The notes below the pieces were generated by a model. It was not told where the DNA came from and did not search any database. It worked only from the letters and a program-made list of their open reading frames with translations. Both the position numbers and the translations under genes were made by a program. 64,000 nt of DNA from Lachnospiraceae bacterium (GTDB lineage: Bacteria > Bacillota > Clostridia > Lachnospirales > Lachnospiraceae), in NCBI GenBank assembly GCA_022791575.1, contig JAAVZI010000036.1, positions 1-64,000 on the forward strand. Reading direction: 5' to 3'. Numbering within the stretch: the stretch's first letter is position 1; every line of letters starts with the position of its first letter. Positions 15,982-24,868 of this stretch are shown one piece after another.

Positions 15982-18297
15982 GTGTCAGAAACAACAGAAC
16001 AGATCGTAGAAACAAAGAATTATGCAAAAGGTGATATCCTGGCTAAGAAAGGGGAACCTATCCAGCATATTTCAATCATTATAAGCGGAACTGCATCGGC
16101 CAGTGACGGGCATATTACTATTAAAAATGTTCCGGGCTCCATTATTGGATTATTCGGCATGTCTAATGGAACCTACTTGATGGACTATACCGCTACGGAT
16201 GATGTCGTTGTGAAATCTGTCGATTATACAAATATAGAAGATATTCAGCATATTTTTCATGAAGGTAAAAATTACCGTCAATTTACAATGAACGGCAGCT
16301 GCAGGGAGATGGAACAGCTGGTAACTGTTTATAATATGGAACAGGTACTGATTAAGCAGTCTTGTCTATATGTAAAGAAAAAATATGCAAGTTATCTGAA
16401 TCTGTGCGGCCAGGCTGGTATTACTCCAGTGCAGAGCCATAAACTTCAGAATGCAGAAGCAGATTTGCAGAATACAGTGGAAGAAGGAGAATTAATACAG
16501 TATTTTACAGAATTTGCCAGTCTGTCCAGAGAGGTTCAGCAGGCATATTTCGAAGGTGGCGATACACTGGCAGTTCGGTATCTGCGGGATTGTATCAGCA
16601 TAGCTGGAGGACTGCTAGAAGGCTGTGAAAAACAGTTACGGGCTTTAGAGGACAAATTAGAACTGCTTTGCGGAGGAGGGCTGGAGAATCTCTTCTCACT
16701 CTATTTGCGACTGATTAAAATCCGTCAGATTCCAGAAGAGGTTAGAAAAGAATTGACGGAAACTCTGCAGGGACTTGTGAATCTGCATGAAAGAATCGAA
16801 CAGACGGTGACTAATAAATTAAATCTATCCATCAAAGAAACCAGCCAGCAGTACAGAGAGTCCTTTGAAAAGACAATGAAACAGCTGGCAGAAGGCGGTG
16901 CAGATGAAAACTTCCACTTGGAAGAGCCACTGGATGATGTCAGCGGATTATTAAGCAAGCTTTTAGAATATTCCGAATTAGAAGCCGGATTCCGGGAAGA
17001 TTTCCGTGGATATCTGCAGAAATATAAAGATATGAAGGATCGCTCTTCTTCTGACAATGAAGACCGGACGACCCGTAAAAAGCTGACAGATTTATTCTAT
17101 GAACTGTATCAGGCAGTCTTTTTCAAGGCTGAGAAGGAAGAGTGCCATAATACTTGTATTCGTCTGCTTTTGGACTACGGTATTGTAGATGAAACCATGT
17201 TCAAACCTTCGGTTCTGGAATCATTAGCGAACTGCCAGCCTGGATTTGATAGCGCTCTGCCGGTTCGTGTATACACGATCCGGCAATGGCTGCATGAAAT
17301 CTATATAGGAGAAAAAGAACCTTCCAGAAATGATTTTGACCAAGATTATCAGGAATATTTAAGAGAGCTGAATAAAAATAATGTAGGTATTTCTGAAGCT
17401 GAACTGGAACTTCAGAACGCTCCAGAAGCCAAGGTGAAATTCGAGATGGAGAATTTCTTTGCTATGAATAACCGACTGGTGAGCGGCAGACTGCTTAGCT
17501 TCTGTCCGGTTCTGACAGGAGAGGATCTGAATGAAAATATAGAAGATCAGATTGTTACTGCTCATAAAGTAAATCAGGCCTTTAAAAAAGTGCTGGATGT
17601 TGATTTTTCTGTTTTCTATCGGGATGTTATGTATGATGACCGGGATAATGGAATTACCAATCTGGTGATTCATCAGGAGATTCTGCCAGATGTTGTCTGT
17701 CTGCCGAATGTAGGTACATTGGGCAGAATGTGGCAGGAGATCAGCGGTAAGAAGCGTGCGACTCCGGGACGTTTCTCATTGCCAGTACTGCTTAAAGATG
17801 ATATAGATAAGATTACACTTCACATGATTGGCAATTTCCGTTGGGAGATCTGCAAACGTGTACAGGGAAATTACTGGAATGATGTTAGCGAGCCTTCATT
17901 GACTTCTGAATTCTGTGATTATCTTCAGTTCTACAAGAAGAACCGGGATTTATCCGAAAAGGCCAAAGAAAAACTGGGACAGCTGATGACAAAGAGCAGA
18001 GGAAGTTATGGAGAAGTATTTGCCAATCAGTATACGACATGGGTTACCGGCGAATCGGCTGGAAATGTCCGGTTAGATAAAGTGGCCCGGTATATCTTAG
18101 GCTGCTATTGTCCGTTTACAAAGGCCATCCGGGAGAAATTGATTGAACAGCCCATGTTTACGGAATCTATAAACCGTTATGAACGGGAACGGAAAAAACA
18201 TTTAAAGGAATTAAACAACCGGCGGGCTGGTATTCGTAACTGCGGCGGTACAGAGACAGAAGAATTCCTGCAGGAAATAGAATTTTATGAAATGTAG
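15982..18297 (+). CDS. Large protein with N-terminal cyclic-nucleotide-binding-like domain
   Basis: 771 residues. GTG 15982 is preferred to the upstream ATG 15949 because AAGGGAGG (15967-15974) is spaced for it. Residues ~5-110 resemble a cNMP-binding/Crp beta-roll (KNYAKGDILAKKGEPIQHISIIISGTAS, later PGSIIGLFGM). The remaining ~650 residues are mostly helical, with no HTH, kinase, membrane segment or known enzyme motif that I can recognise, so this is not a Crp-type regulator. The phosphate-binding RxA motif of true cNMP domains is not evident. It may be a sensor-scaffold protein. It sits 27 bp before tgt and may share its transcript. Confidence 0.75.
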   Translation: MSETTEQIVETKNYAKGDILAKKGEPIQHISIIISGTASASDGHITIKNVPGSIIGLFGMSNGTYLMDYTATDDVVVKSVDYTNIEDIQHIFHEGKNYRQFTMNGSCREMEQLVTVYNMEQVLIKQSCLYVKKKYASYLNLCGQAGITPVQSHKLQNAEADLQNTVEEGELIQYFTEFASLSREVQQAYFEGGDTLAVRYLRDCISIAGGLLEGCEKQLRALEDKLELLCGGGLENLFSLYLRLIKIRQIPEEVRKELTETLQGLVNLHERIEQTVTNKLNLSIKETSQQYRESFEKTMKQLAEGGADENFHLEEPLDDVSGLLSKLLEYSELEAGFREDFRGYLQKYKDMKDRSSSDNEDRTTRKKLTDLFYELYQAVFFKAEKEECHNTCIRLLLDYGIVDETMFKPSVLESLANCQPGFDSALPVRVYTIRQWLHEIYIGEKEPSRNDFDQDYQEYLRELNKNNVGISEAELELQNAPEAKVKFEMENFFAMNNRLVSGRLLSFCPVLTGEDLNENIEDQIVTAHKVNQAFKKVLDVDFSVFYRDVMYDDRDNGITNLVIHQEILPDVVCLPNVGTLGRMWQEISGKKRATPGRFSLPVLLKDDIDKITLHMIGNFRWEICKRVQGNYWNDVSEPSLTSEFCDYLQFYKKNRDLSEKAKEKLGQLMTKSRGSYGEVFANQYTTWVTGESAGNVRLDKVARYILGCYCPFTKAIREKLIEQPMFTESINRYERERKKHLKELNNRRAGIRNCGGTETEEFLQEIEFYEM

Positions 18298-18324
18298 AAG
18301 CCGGCGTATAGAAAGGGTAAGAAT

Positions 18325-19461
18325 ATGTATACAATATTAGCGACAGACGGCGCTGCCAAAAGAGGACAGGTAGAAACGGTTCATGGAGTGATCCAGACAC
18401 CAGTGTTTATGAATGTAGGAACGGTAGCTGCCATTAAGGGCGCTGTTTCAACAGAAGATCTGGAACGGATTGGAACTCAGGTGGAATTATCCAATACGTA
18501 TCATCTTCATGTCCGGCCTGGTGATACCATCATTAAGCAAATGGGCGGCCTGCATTCATTTATGTCCTGGAAACGACCGATTTTGACGGATTCTGGCGGA
18601 TTTCAGGTGTTTTCGCTGGCAGGTCTGCGAAAGATCAAGGAAGAGGGCGTATATTTTAACTCTCATATTGACGGCAGAAAGATTTTTATGGGACCGGAAG
18701 AGAGCATGCAGATTCAATCCAATCTGGCTTCGACCATTGCCATGGCATTTGATGAATGTCCGCCCCACCCGGCAGAACGAAAGTATATGCAGGATTCTGT
18801 GGATCGTACTACCAGATGGCTGGCACGATGTAAGGCGAAAATGCAGGAATTGAATCAAAGAGAAGATACGATTAATCGGCAGCAGCTTTTATTTGGTATT
18901 AATCAGGGCGGTACATATGAGGACATCCGCATTGCTCATGCCCAGGCGATTTCAGAGATGGATTTGGACGGCTATGCGCTGGGCGGTCTGGCAGTGGGAG
19001 AATCTCATGAAGAAATGTATGATATAATTGAAAAAACCGTACCGCATCTGCCCAAGCATAAGCCGACGTATCTAATGGGTGTGGGCACTCCGGCCAATAT
19101 TTTGGAGAGCGTAGAGCGTGGAGTGGACTTCTTTGATTGTGTTTATCCCAGCCGCAACGGCAGACATGGACATGTCTATACCAATCAAGGCAAGTTAAAT
19201 CTGTTTAATCAGAAGTATGAATTGGATCATCAACCAATAGAAGAGGGCTGTCAGTGTCCGGCATGCTTAAGATACAGCCGTGCTTATATCCGGCATCTGC
19301 TAAAAGCAAAGGAAATGCTGGGAATGCGTCTGTGTGTGCTTCATAATTTGTACTTCTATAACACGATGATGGCTGAGATTCGAACAGCCATTGAGGAAGG
19401 CCATTATAAAGAGTATAAAAGACAGAAGCTGGACGGATTTCTGGAAAATGATAAACGATAG
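18325..19461 (+). CDS. tgt: tRNA-guanine transglycosylase (queuine tRNA-ribosyltransferase)
   Basis: 378 residues. It exchanges guanine-34 in GUN-anticodon tRNAs for preQ1 or queuine. Marks are TPVFMNVGTVAAIKG, LSNTYHLHVRPG, ILTDSGGFQVFSL (the Asp of DSGGF is general acid/base), GGLAVGES, DCVYPSRNGRHGHVYT (the conserved RNG-type loop and second catalytic Asp), and the zinc site CQCPACLRYSRAYIRHL with a downstream His. It precedes yajC, the usual clostridial order. Confidence 0.96.
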   Translation: MYTILATDGAAKRGQVETVHGVIQTPVFMNVGTVAAIKGAVSTEDLERIGTQVELSNTYHLHVRPGDTIIKQMGGLHSFMSWKRPILTDSGGFQVFSLAGLRKIKEEGVYFNSHIDGRKIFMGPEESMQIQSNLASTIAMAFDECPPHPAERKYMQDSVDRTTRWLARCKAKMQELNQREDTINRQQLLFGINQGGTYEDIRIAHAQAISEMDLDGYALGGLAVGESHEEMYDIIEKTVPHLPKHKPTYLMGVGTPANILESVERGVDFFDCVYPSRNGRHGHVYTNQGKLNLFNQKYELDHQPIEEGCQCPACLRYSRAYIRHLLKAKEMLGMRLCVLHNLYFYNTMMAEIRTAIEEGHYKEYKRQKLDGFLENDKR

Positions 19462-19496
19462 AATCATTAAAATTTTATCAAATCTGCAAAAAATGC

Positions 19497-19525
19497 TTGA
19501 TGTTTCAGCGGTAATTGTGTACAAT
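19497..19525 (+). promoter_or_regulatory. Sigma-A promoter for yajC
   Basis: TTGATG (19497-19502), 17-bp spacer, TACAAT (19520-19525) with a TG extension, 74 bp before the yajC start. It suggests yajC can be expressed independently of tgt. Confidence 0.6.
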
Positions 19526-19598
19526 GAAGTTTATGTAATGTATATGCTGGAAAACATTGGCATACACAAAATAGATCATCATTCTAGGAGGAAAACAG

Positions 19599-19928
19599 AT
19601 GTTGAATATGTTGGCAGCGGAGAAAGCAGCGGCAACTGCAGGCGGTGGAGTAGGCGGAACCATGTTTATGCTGGTTTACATTGTTATCATTGTGGCAGTG
19701 GGATATTTCCTAATGTACCGTCCCAATAAAAAGGAAAAAACCAGGGTGGCTGCTATGCTGGCCGAGATGGAGGTCGGTGATACAGTATTGACAAGCAGTG
19801 GCTTCTATGGTGAAATTATTGATATTACAGATGAAGATGTGATTGTAGAATTCGGCAATAACAAAAACTGCAGAATTCCCATGCAGAAGTCAGCCATTGT
19901 AGAAGTAGAAAAGGCAGGCGGAGAATAA
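19599..19928 (+). CDS. yajC: Sec translocon accessory subunit YajC
   Basis: 109 residues: a short N-terminal segment, one membrane helix (about residues 23-43, TMFMLVYIVIIVAVGYFLMY), then the conserved RPNKKEKTRVAAMLAEMEVGD and VLTSSGFYGEIIDI of YajC. It binds SecDF/SecYEG and helps protein export. The usual secD and secF genes do not follow here. Ribosome site CTAGGAGG. Confidence 0.95.
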   Translation: MLNMLAAEKAAATAGGGVGGTMFMLVYIVIIVAVGYFLMYRPNKKEKTRVAAMLAEMEVGDTVLTSSGFYGEIIDITDEDVIVEFGNNKNCRIPMQKSAIVEVEKAGGE

Positions 19929-19942
19929 GAGATCAAGAAGAT

Positions 19943-19987
19943 AACACAAAACTGGAAAAGAACTTTCTTTTCCTTTTTGTGTTATTT
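19943..19987 (+). terminator. Intrinsic terminator after yajC
   Basis: Long stem pairing AACACAAAA..GGAAAAG with CTTTTCC..TTTTGTGTT, then a T-rich tail. The right arm lies just before the DUF1294 gene. Confidence 0.8.
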
Positions 19988-20012
19988 TTATGAAAAGAGG
20001 GGTATGAGTTCT

Positions 20013-20279
20013 ATGAAGTTGACTATGATACTATTTTATCTTCTTTTTATTAATCTGGTCGGAATGCTTCTGATGGGGATGGACAAGCACAGAGCCAGAA
20101 AGCATCTGTGGAGAATTCCAGAAAAAACTTTGTTTTTCGTCAGTCTGATCGGCGGCAGTATCGGAACCTGGCTTGGTATGTATCTGTTCCGTCATAAGAC
20201 CAGACATTGGTATTTTGTAGTGGGAATGCCGCTGATTCTGGTGATACAGTGCGTTACGGCATTTTGGGTGCTTCGATGA
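20013..20279 (+). CDS. DUF1294 small membrane protein
   Basis: 88 residues from ATG 20013, which is well spaced from AGAGGGG; ATG 20004 lies too close to it. Pattern MGMDKHRARKHLWRIPE, LFFVSLIGGSIGTWLGMYLF and RHKTRHWYFVVGMP is that of the DUF1294 family, with about three membrane segments. Function unknown. Charged HRARKHLWRIPE and RHKTRH loops are the family's conserved positions and probably face the cytoplasm. Confidence 0.85.
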   Translation: MKLTMILFYLLFINLVGMLLMGMDKHRARKHLWRIPEKTLFFVSLIGGSIGTWLGMYLFRHKTRHWYFVVGMPLILVIQCVTAFWVLR

Positions 20280-20323
20280 GCATAACTGAAGGCTGTTTGA
20301 ATATAAAGACACAGGAGGATTTC

Positions 20324-20764
20324 ATGATTTATTCACCAATGACACGTAAAGCTTTGCAAATTGCCTACAAAGCACATGAGAAACAGATAGACAAATCTGG
20401 ACTTCCCTACATTTTTCATCCCTATCATGTGGCGGAGCAGATGGAAGATGAATTGACGGCCTGTATTGCGATTCTTCATGATGTGTTGGAGGATACAAAT
20501 ATAACAAAAGAAGAATTAGACGCTGTATTTCCAGCTGCGGTGATGGAACCGCTTCTTCTTTTAACCCATGATCCGTCGGTTCCCTACATAGAGTACATTC
20601 GAAAGATCAAACAAAATCCTATAGCCAGAAAGGTCAAGCTGGCAGATATTGCCCACAATATGGATGAAAGCCGTTTAAGCGGGGTGGAAATATCAGAAAA
20701 ACAGCTGCAGCACTGGCGCAGGAAATATAGGGAAGCCTTAGAAATACTGAATCAGTCTGAATAA
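20324..20764 (+). CDS. HD-domain phosphohydrolase (RelA/SpoT HD-like, single domain)
   Basis: 146 residues from ATG 20324 behind AGGAGG. It shows the (p)ppGpp-hydrolase-type HD layout: ALQIAYKAHEKQIDKSGLPYIFHPYHVA (first His), ILHDVLEDT (the HD pair) and KVKLADIAHNMD (last Asp). There is no synthetase, TGS or ACT domain, so it resembles small alarmone hydrolases or other nucleotide phosphohydrolases. Mn2+-dependent hydrolysis is inferred from the family. It lies 44 bp after the DUF1294 gene, probably co-transcribed. Confidence 0.8.
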   Translation: MIYSPMTRKALQIAYKAHEKQIDKSGLPYIFHPYHVAEQMEDELTACIAILHDVLEDTNITKEELDAVFPAAVMEPLLLLTHDPSVPYIEYIRKIKQNPIARKVKLADIAHNMDESRLSGVEISEKQLQHWRRKYREALEILNQSE

Positions 20765-20863
20765 TTTACCAATAAAGTGTAAATGCTTATGAAAGATAGC
20801 AGAACGTATTTGAAAAACGTTTTGCAAAGTAAGAGAAAACAAATAGAAATTTCAAAATAATAC

Positions 20864-20892
20864 TTGAATTTTTTCCATTAATTAGTTAAAAT
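20864..20892 (+). promoter_or_regulatory. Sigma-A promoter for gap
   Basis: TTGAAT (20864-20869), 17-bp spacer, TAAAAT (20887-20892). It implies a ~130-base leader before gap, containing a small GC hairpin (TCGGGC/GTCCGA) near 20970. I recognise no riboswitch in it. Confidence 0.6.
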
Positions 20893-21031
20893 ATCTAATA
20901 GGTTGATGTTTTTGTGCGTATATCGTTCTAATGGCTGTAAGCTTAATAGGAAATATATGTACAGTCGGGCTCGGCTTTTGTCCGATGAAAGAAACATAAC
21001 AAATAAATTATACTAGGAGGAATTAATAATC

Positions 21032-22048
21032 ATGGCAGTAAAAGTAGCAATCAATGGTTTTGGACGTATTGGACGTCTTGCATTCAGACAGATGTTCGGA
21101 GCAGAGGGATATGAAGTAGTGGCAATCAATGACCTGACAAGCCCTAAGATGCTTGCTCATTTGTTAAAGTATGACTCTTCACAGGGTAAATATGAGAAGG
21201 CTGAGACTGTATCCTCCAGCGAAGATTCCATTACCGTAGACGGCAAAGAAATCAAAATCTACGCGTTCCCGGATGCAAACAACTGTCCTTGGGGCGACTT
21301 AGGAGTAGACGTAGTACTGGAGTGCTCCGGTTTCTATACCTCCAAGGAAAAAGCTCAGGCTCATATCAATGCAGGCGCACGTAAGGTTGTTATCTCTGCA
21401 CCGGCAGGAAATGATCTTCCTACAGTTGTTTTCAATACTAACCATACGACACTGAAGCCAGAGGATACCATCATTTCCGCAGCTTCTTGTACAACAAACT
21501 GCCTTGCACCTATGGCAGACGCACTCAACAAATATGCAGCAATCCAGTCCGGTATCATGTGCACCATCCATGCTTACACAGGCGATCAGATGACACTTGA
21601 TGGACCTCAGAGAAAAGGCGATTTAAGAAGATCCCGTGCAGCAGCAGTGAACATCGTTCCGAACAGTACTGGCGCAGCAAAGGCAATCGGCCTTGTAATC
21701 CCAGAGTTAAACGGCAAGTTAATCGGTTCTGCACAGCGTGTACCAACCCCTACAGGTTCTACAACGATCCTTACAGCAGTTGTAAAGGGCAATGATGTAA
21801 CAGTTGAGGGAATCAACGCAGCTATGAAAGCAGCAGCCAACGAGTCCTTCGGATACAACGAAGACGAAATCGTTTCCAGCGATGTAATCGGTATGAGATT
21901 CGGTTCTTTATTCGATGCAACTCAGACCATGGTAAACAAAGTATCTGATGATTTATACGAAGTACAGGTTGTTTCCTGGTATGACAATGAGAACAGCTAC
22001 ACAAGCCAGATGGTTCGTACAATTAAGTATTTCTCAGAGTTAGCTTAA
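21032..22048 (+). CDS. gap: Glyceraldehyde-3-phosphate dehydrogenase
   Basis: 338 residues. NAD-dependent oxidation and phosphorylation of glyceraldehyde 3-phosphate. Rossmann motif [13 protein letters not shown] at the N-terminus, catalytic Cys153 in [12 protein letters not shown], His180 in [10 protein letters not shown], and C-terminal [16 protein letters not shown]. Strong TAGGAGGAA ribosome site and marked preference for C-ending and other optimal codons compared with neighbouring genes, as expected for a very highly expressed glycolytic gene. First gene of the gap-pgk-tpiA-gpmI cluster. Confidence 0.98.
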   Translation: MAVKVAINGFGRIGRLAFRQMFGAEGYEVVAINDLTSPKMLAHLLKYDSSQGKYEKAETVSSSEDSITVDGKEIKIYAFPDANNCPWGDLGVDVVLECSGFYTSKEKAQAHINAGARKVVISAPAGNDLPTVVFNTNHTTLKPEDTIISAASCTTNCLAPMADALNKYAAIQSGIMCTIHAYTGDQMTLDGPQRKGDLRRSRAAAVNIVPNSTGAAKAIGLVIPELNGKLIGSAQRVPTPTGSTTILTAVVKGNDVTVEGINAAMKAAANESFGYNEDEIVSSDVIGMRFGSLFDATQTMVNKVSDDLYEVQVVSWYDNENSYTSQMVRTIKYFSELA

Positions 22049-22127
22049 TTTTTTCAGAAATTTGCTTGTGTGTTTGGTCCAGTGTTGGACGAAAGCTTTT
22101 ATATTGAATTTGTTATGACTCAACATG

Positions 22128-22162
22128 GGTCCGGTCTTATGGATATGGGACCGGACCTTATT
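22128..22162 (+). terminator. Hairpin between gap and pgk
   Basis: Perfect 9-bp GC-rich stem (GGTCCGGTC 22128-22136, GACCGGACC 22149-22157) followed by TTATTATAT. It may be a leaky terminator or 3' stabiliser that lets gap be made in excess over pgk. Confidence 0.55.
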
Positions 22163-22198
22163 ATATGTTCTATATGATGAATTATAAGGAGGAAAACC

Positions 22199-23410
22199 AT
22201 GTCATTAAACAAAAAATCCGTAGATGATATCAACGTAGCCGGAAAAAGAGTGCTCTGCAGATGCGACTTCAACGTACCATTAAAGGACGGCAAAATCACA
22301 GATGAAAACCGTCTTGTAGCTGCACTGCCTACCATCAAAAAATTAATCGCAGATGGCGGAAAAGTCATTCTCTGCTCTCATCTTGGCAAGGTAAAAACCG
22401 AAGAGGATAAAGCTTCGAAGACCCTTGCACCAGTTGCCGAGAGATTATCCGAATTACTCGGACAGGAAGTGAAATTCGCAGCAGACCCAGAAGTAGTCGG
22501 AGCAAATGCAAAGGCTGCAGTAGAAGCCATGAAAGATGGCGAAGTCGTTTTACTGGAGAACACCCGTTTCCGTCCAGAAGAGACTAAGAACGGCGAAGCA
22601 TTCAGCAAAGACCTTGCTTCCCTCTGCGATGTATTTGTCAACGATGCATTCGGCACCGCACATCGTGCGCACTGCTCAAACGTAGGTGTGACACAGTACG
22701 TAGATACCGCAGTCGTTGGATACTTAATGCAGAAAGAAATTGATTTCCTGGGAAATGCAGTTGAGAACCCGACACGTCCGTTCGTAGCAATCTTAGGCGG
22801 CGCCAAAGTAGCCGACAAGTTAAATGTAATCAACAACCTGCTTGAAAAATGCGACACCTTAATCATCGGTGGCGGTATGGCATTTACCTTCTTAAAGGCC
22901 AAAGGCTATGAAGTAGGAAATTCCCTTGTAGATAACGAAAAAGTAGATTACTGTAAAGAAATGATGGAAAAAGCCGAAAAACTCGGCAAGAAATTACTGC
23001 TTCCGGTAGATACTACCATTGCCGATGGATTCCCCAACCCAATTGATGCAGAAATCGCAGTAGAAACCGTAGATTCCGACAAGATTCCTGCCAATAAGGA
23101 AGGCTTAGATATCGGAACCAAGACGGCACAGCTCTATGCAGACGCTGTAAAATCTGCAAAAACCGTTGTTTGGAACGGACCCATGGGCGTATTTGAGAAC
23201 CCGATTCTGGCAAAAGGAACCATTGCCGTAGCTAAGAGCCTTGCAGAGACCGATGCAACGACAATCATCGGCGGCGGCGATTCCGCAGCAGCAGTGAATC
23301 AGTTAGGCTTCGGCGACAAAATGTCCCATATCTCCACAGGCGGCGGCGCTTCCTTAGAATTCTTAGAGGGCAAGGAACTGCCGGGTGTGGCAGCAGCCAA
23401 TGATAAATAG
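22199..23410 (+). CDS. pgk: Phosphoglycerate kinase
   Basis: 403 residues, the usual length. It transfers phosphate from 1,3-bisphosphoglycerate to ADP. Visible marks: [54 protein letters not shown], and C-terminal [15 protein letters not shown] and [22 protein letters not shown] precedes the ATG. Codon use is highly biased, as in gap. Spaced 38 bp from tpiA, probably the same transcript. Confidence 0.98.
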   Translation: MSLNKKSVDDINVAGKRVLCRCDFNVPLKDGKITDENRLVAALPTIKKLIADGGKVILCSHLGKVKTEEDKASKTLAPVAERLSELLGQEVKFAADPEVVGANAKAAVEAMKDGEVVLLENTRFRPEETKNGEAFSKDLASLCDVFVNDAFGTAHRAHCSNVGVTQYVDTAVVGYLMQKEIDFLGNAVENPTRPFVAILGGAKVADKLNVINNLLEKCDTLIIGGGMAFTFLKAKGYEVGNSLVDNEKVDYCKEMMEKAEKLGKKLLLPVDTTIADGFPNPIDAEIAVETVDSDKIPANKEGLDIGTKTAQLYADAVKSAKTVVWNGPMGVFENPILAKGTIAVAKSLAETDATTIIGGGDSAAAVNQLGFGDKMSHISTGGGASLEFLEGKELPGVAAANDK

Positions 23411-23448
23411 GCAGAACGCAAAAACGTTGATAAGAAAGGATAAGTAAA

Positions 23449-24198
23449 ATGGCAAGAAAGAAAATTGTAGCCGGCAACTGGAAAATGAACATGACACCAA
23501 GTCAGGCAGTTGCTTTGGTTGACGAGTTAAAACCACTTGTGCAGAGTGATGAGGTAGAAGTTGTATACTGTGTTCCGGCAATTGATATTGTGCCGGTAGT
23601 AGAGGCAGTAAAGGGAACCAATGTAGTGGTTGGTGCTGAAAATATGTATTATGAGGAAAAAGGAGCTTACACGGGAGAGATCTCTCCGGAAATGCTTGTC
23701 GATGCAGGTGTAAAATACGTAATTATCGGACATTCCGAGAGACGCGATTATTTCAAAGAGTGCGACTGCATGTTAAACAAAAAAGTTAAGAAAGCATTTG
23801 AGCATAACTTAATTCCGATCCTCTGCTGTGGTGAGACATTAGAGCAGAGAGAAATGGGAGTTACCTTAGACTGGATTCGTCTGCAGATTAAATCCGATTT
23901 ACAGGGAGTGACAGCAGAACAGGCTGCCTCCATGGTAATCGCTTATGAGCCGATCTGGGCAATCGGAACCGGTAAGACTGCTACAACCGAGCAGGCACAG
24001 GAAGTCTGCAAGGCTGTCCGTGAGTGCGTAGCTGAAATCTACGACCAGAATACCGCAGACAAGGTGCGCATTCAGTACGGCGGTTCGGTCAATGCAGGCA
24101 ATGCAGCAGAATTATTTGCACAGCCGGATATTGACGGCGGTCTGGTAGGCGGCGCTTCCTTAAAAGCTGATTTTGGTAAGATTGTAAACTACAAATAA
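23449..24198 (+). CDS. tpiA: Triose-phosphate isomerase
   Basis: 249 residues. Interconverts dihydroxyacetone phosphate and glyceraldehyde 3-phosphate. Lys12 (AGNWKMN), His95 (IIGHSERR) and Glu167 ([11 protein letters not shown]) are the catalytic set, with the phosphate loop YGGSVNAGN and GGLVGGASL near the end. Followed by an intrinsic terminator at 24229-24256. Confidence 0.98.
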   Translation: MARKKIVAGNWKMNMTPSQAVALVDELKPLVQSDEVEVVYCVPAIDIVPVVEAVKGTNVVVGAENMYYEEKGAYTGEISPEMLVDAGVKYVIIGHSERRDYFKECDCMLNKKVKKAFEHNLIPILCCGETLEQREMGVTLDWIRLQIKSDLQGVTAEQAASMVIAYEPIWAIGTGKTATTEQAQEVCKAVRECVAEIYDQNTADKVRIQYGGSVNAGNAAELFAQPDIDGGLVGGASLKADFGKIVNYK

Positions 24199-24228
24199 TT
24201 CGGCGTAAGCTGAATATACAGGCTTTAT

Positions 24229-24256
24229 GAGGCTATCCAAAGGGTAGCCTCTTTTA
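24229..24256 (+). terminator. Intrinsic terminator after tpiA
   Basis: Stem GAGGCTATCC / GGGTAGCCTC (one G-T pair) with a three-base loop, then TTTTA. It separates gap-pgk-tpiA from the next two genes. Confidence 0.85.
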
Positions 24257-24272
24257 CTCACGGAGGTTCAAA

Positions 24273-24779
24273 ATGAGCAAACTAATCGACCGAACCGAAT
24301 TTATCCCCCAAAGCGGGACTGCGGCTGAAATTCCTGACGGTATAGCGGTAAAATACTACCAATACTGGCCGGAACAACTGCAGGAAATCACCCCGGACAG
24401 CTGTCGGGAAATTATGAAAAATCTGCGGTCTGGCCAGCGGGAAAACATCTATCTCTCCAATAACCCAGACCTGGAAGTAGATATTATGGTACTGGAGAGT
24501 GGAAATGGCCTATTTGCTTTGGAGTATATAAGGGATAATACTGGTATGGTAGGTGAGGAAGCCGCCTGGTTTTCTACCTACGACCCAGAGTATCTGGATT
24601 CAGACGAAGAGACGGATATTGAATGCTCCGACGGCCAGTCCATCCTCCTTCGCAAATACACCATAGCAGATAAAGAGGCCGTAATGACTGCCATAGAATA
24701 TTTCATACGAACCGGAACGCTTTGGGACGGAATCCCCTGGATGAAAAGCTGGCGTGAAATCGCCAAGGAAGATCAATAG
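24273..24779 (+). CDS. Unknown acidic 168-residue protein
   Basis: Not confidently recognised. The protein is acidic (PEYLDSDEETDIECSDG) with no signal peptide or membrane helix. The C-terminal stretch AIEYFIRTGTLWDGIPWMKSW faintly recalls the FLxTGxxP..xxW ending of Imm1-type immunity proteins, but this is a weak likeness and no toxin gene is adjacent. It starts 17 bp after the tpiA terminator behind ACGGAGG and is followed by a module-A repeat, then gpmI. Its place inside a glycolytic cluster looks accidental or recently acquired. Confidence 0.6.
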   Translation: MSKLIDRTEFIPQSGTAAEIPDGIAVKYYQYWPEQLQEITPDSCREIMKNLRSGQRENIYLSNNPDLEVDIMVLESGNGLFALEYIRDNTGMVGEEAAWFSTYDPEYLDSDEETDIECSDGQSILLRKYTIADKEAVMTAIEYFIRTGTLWDGIPWMKSWREIAKEDQ

Positions 24780-24794
24780 GCGCTTGCGGTTTTT

Positions 24795-24835
24795 GTTCAA
24801 CCCCTTTGCCTTGAATGCGACTTTCGCAATGATCG
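24795..24835 (+). repeat. Short palindromic module A between unknown gene and gpmI
   Basis: GTTCAACCCCTTTGCCTTGA, then ATGCGACTTTCGCAATGATC, closely matches 672-710. It occupies most of the 89-bp gap before gpmI. Confidence 0.7.
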
Positions 24836-24868
24836 AATCGTTTAAAAATATAGAAAGGAACTAACAAC

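Noticed and set aside
20893-21031. Riboswitch in the gap leader
   Set aside because: Only a small GC hairpin near 20970 is visible; no recognisable aptamer pattern.
22378-22902. 174-codon minus-strand frame opposite pgk
   Set aside because: Arises from strong codon bias of the highly expressed pgk gene.
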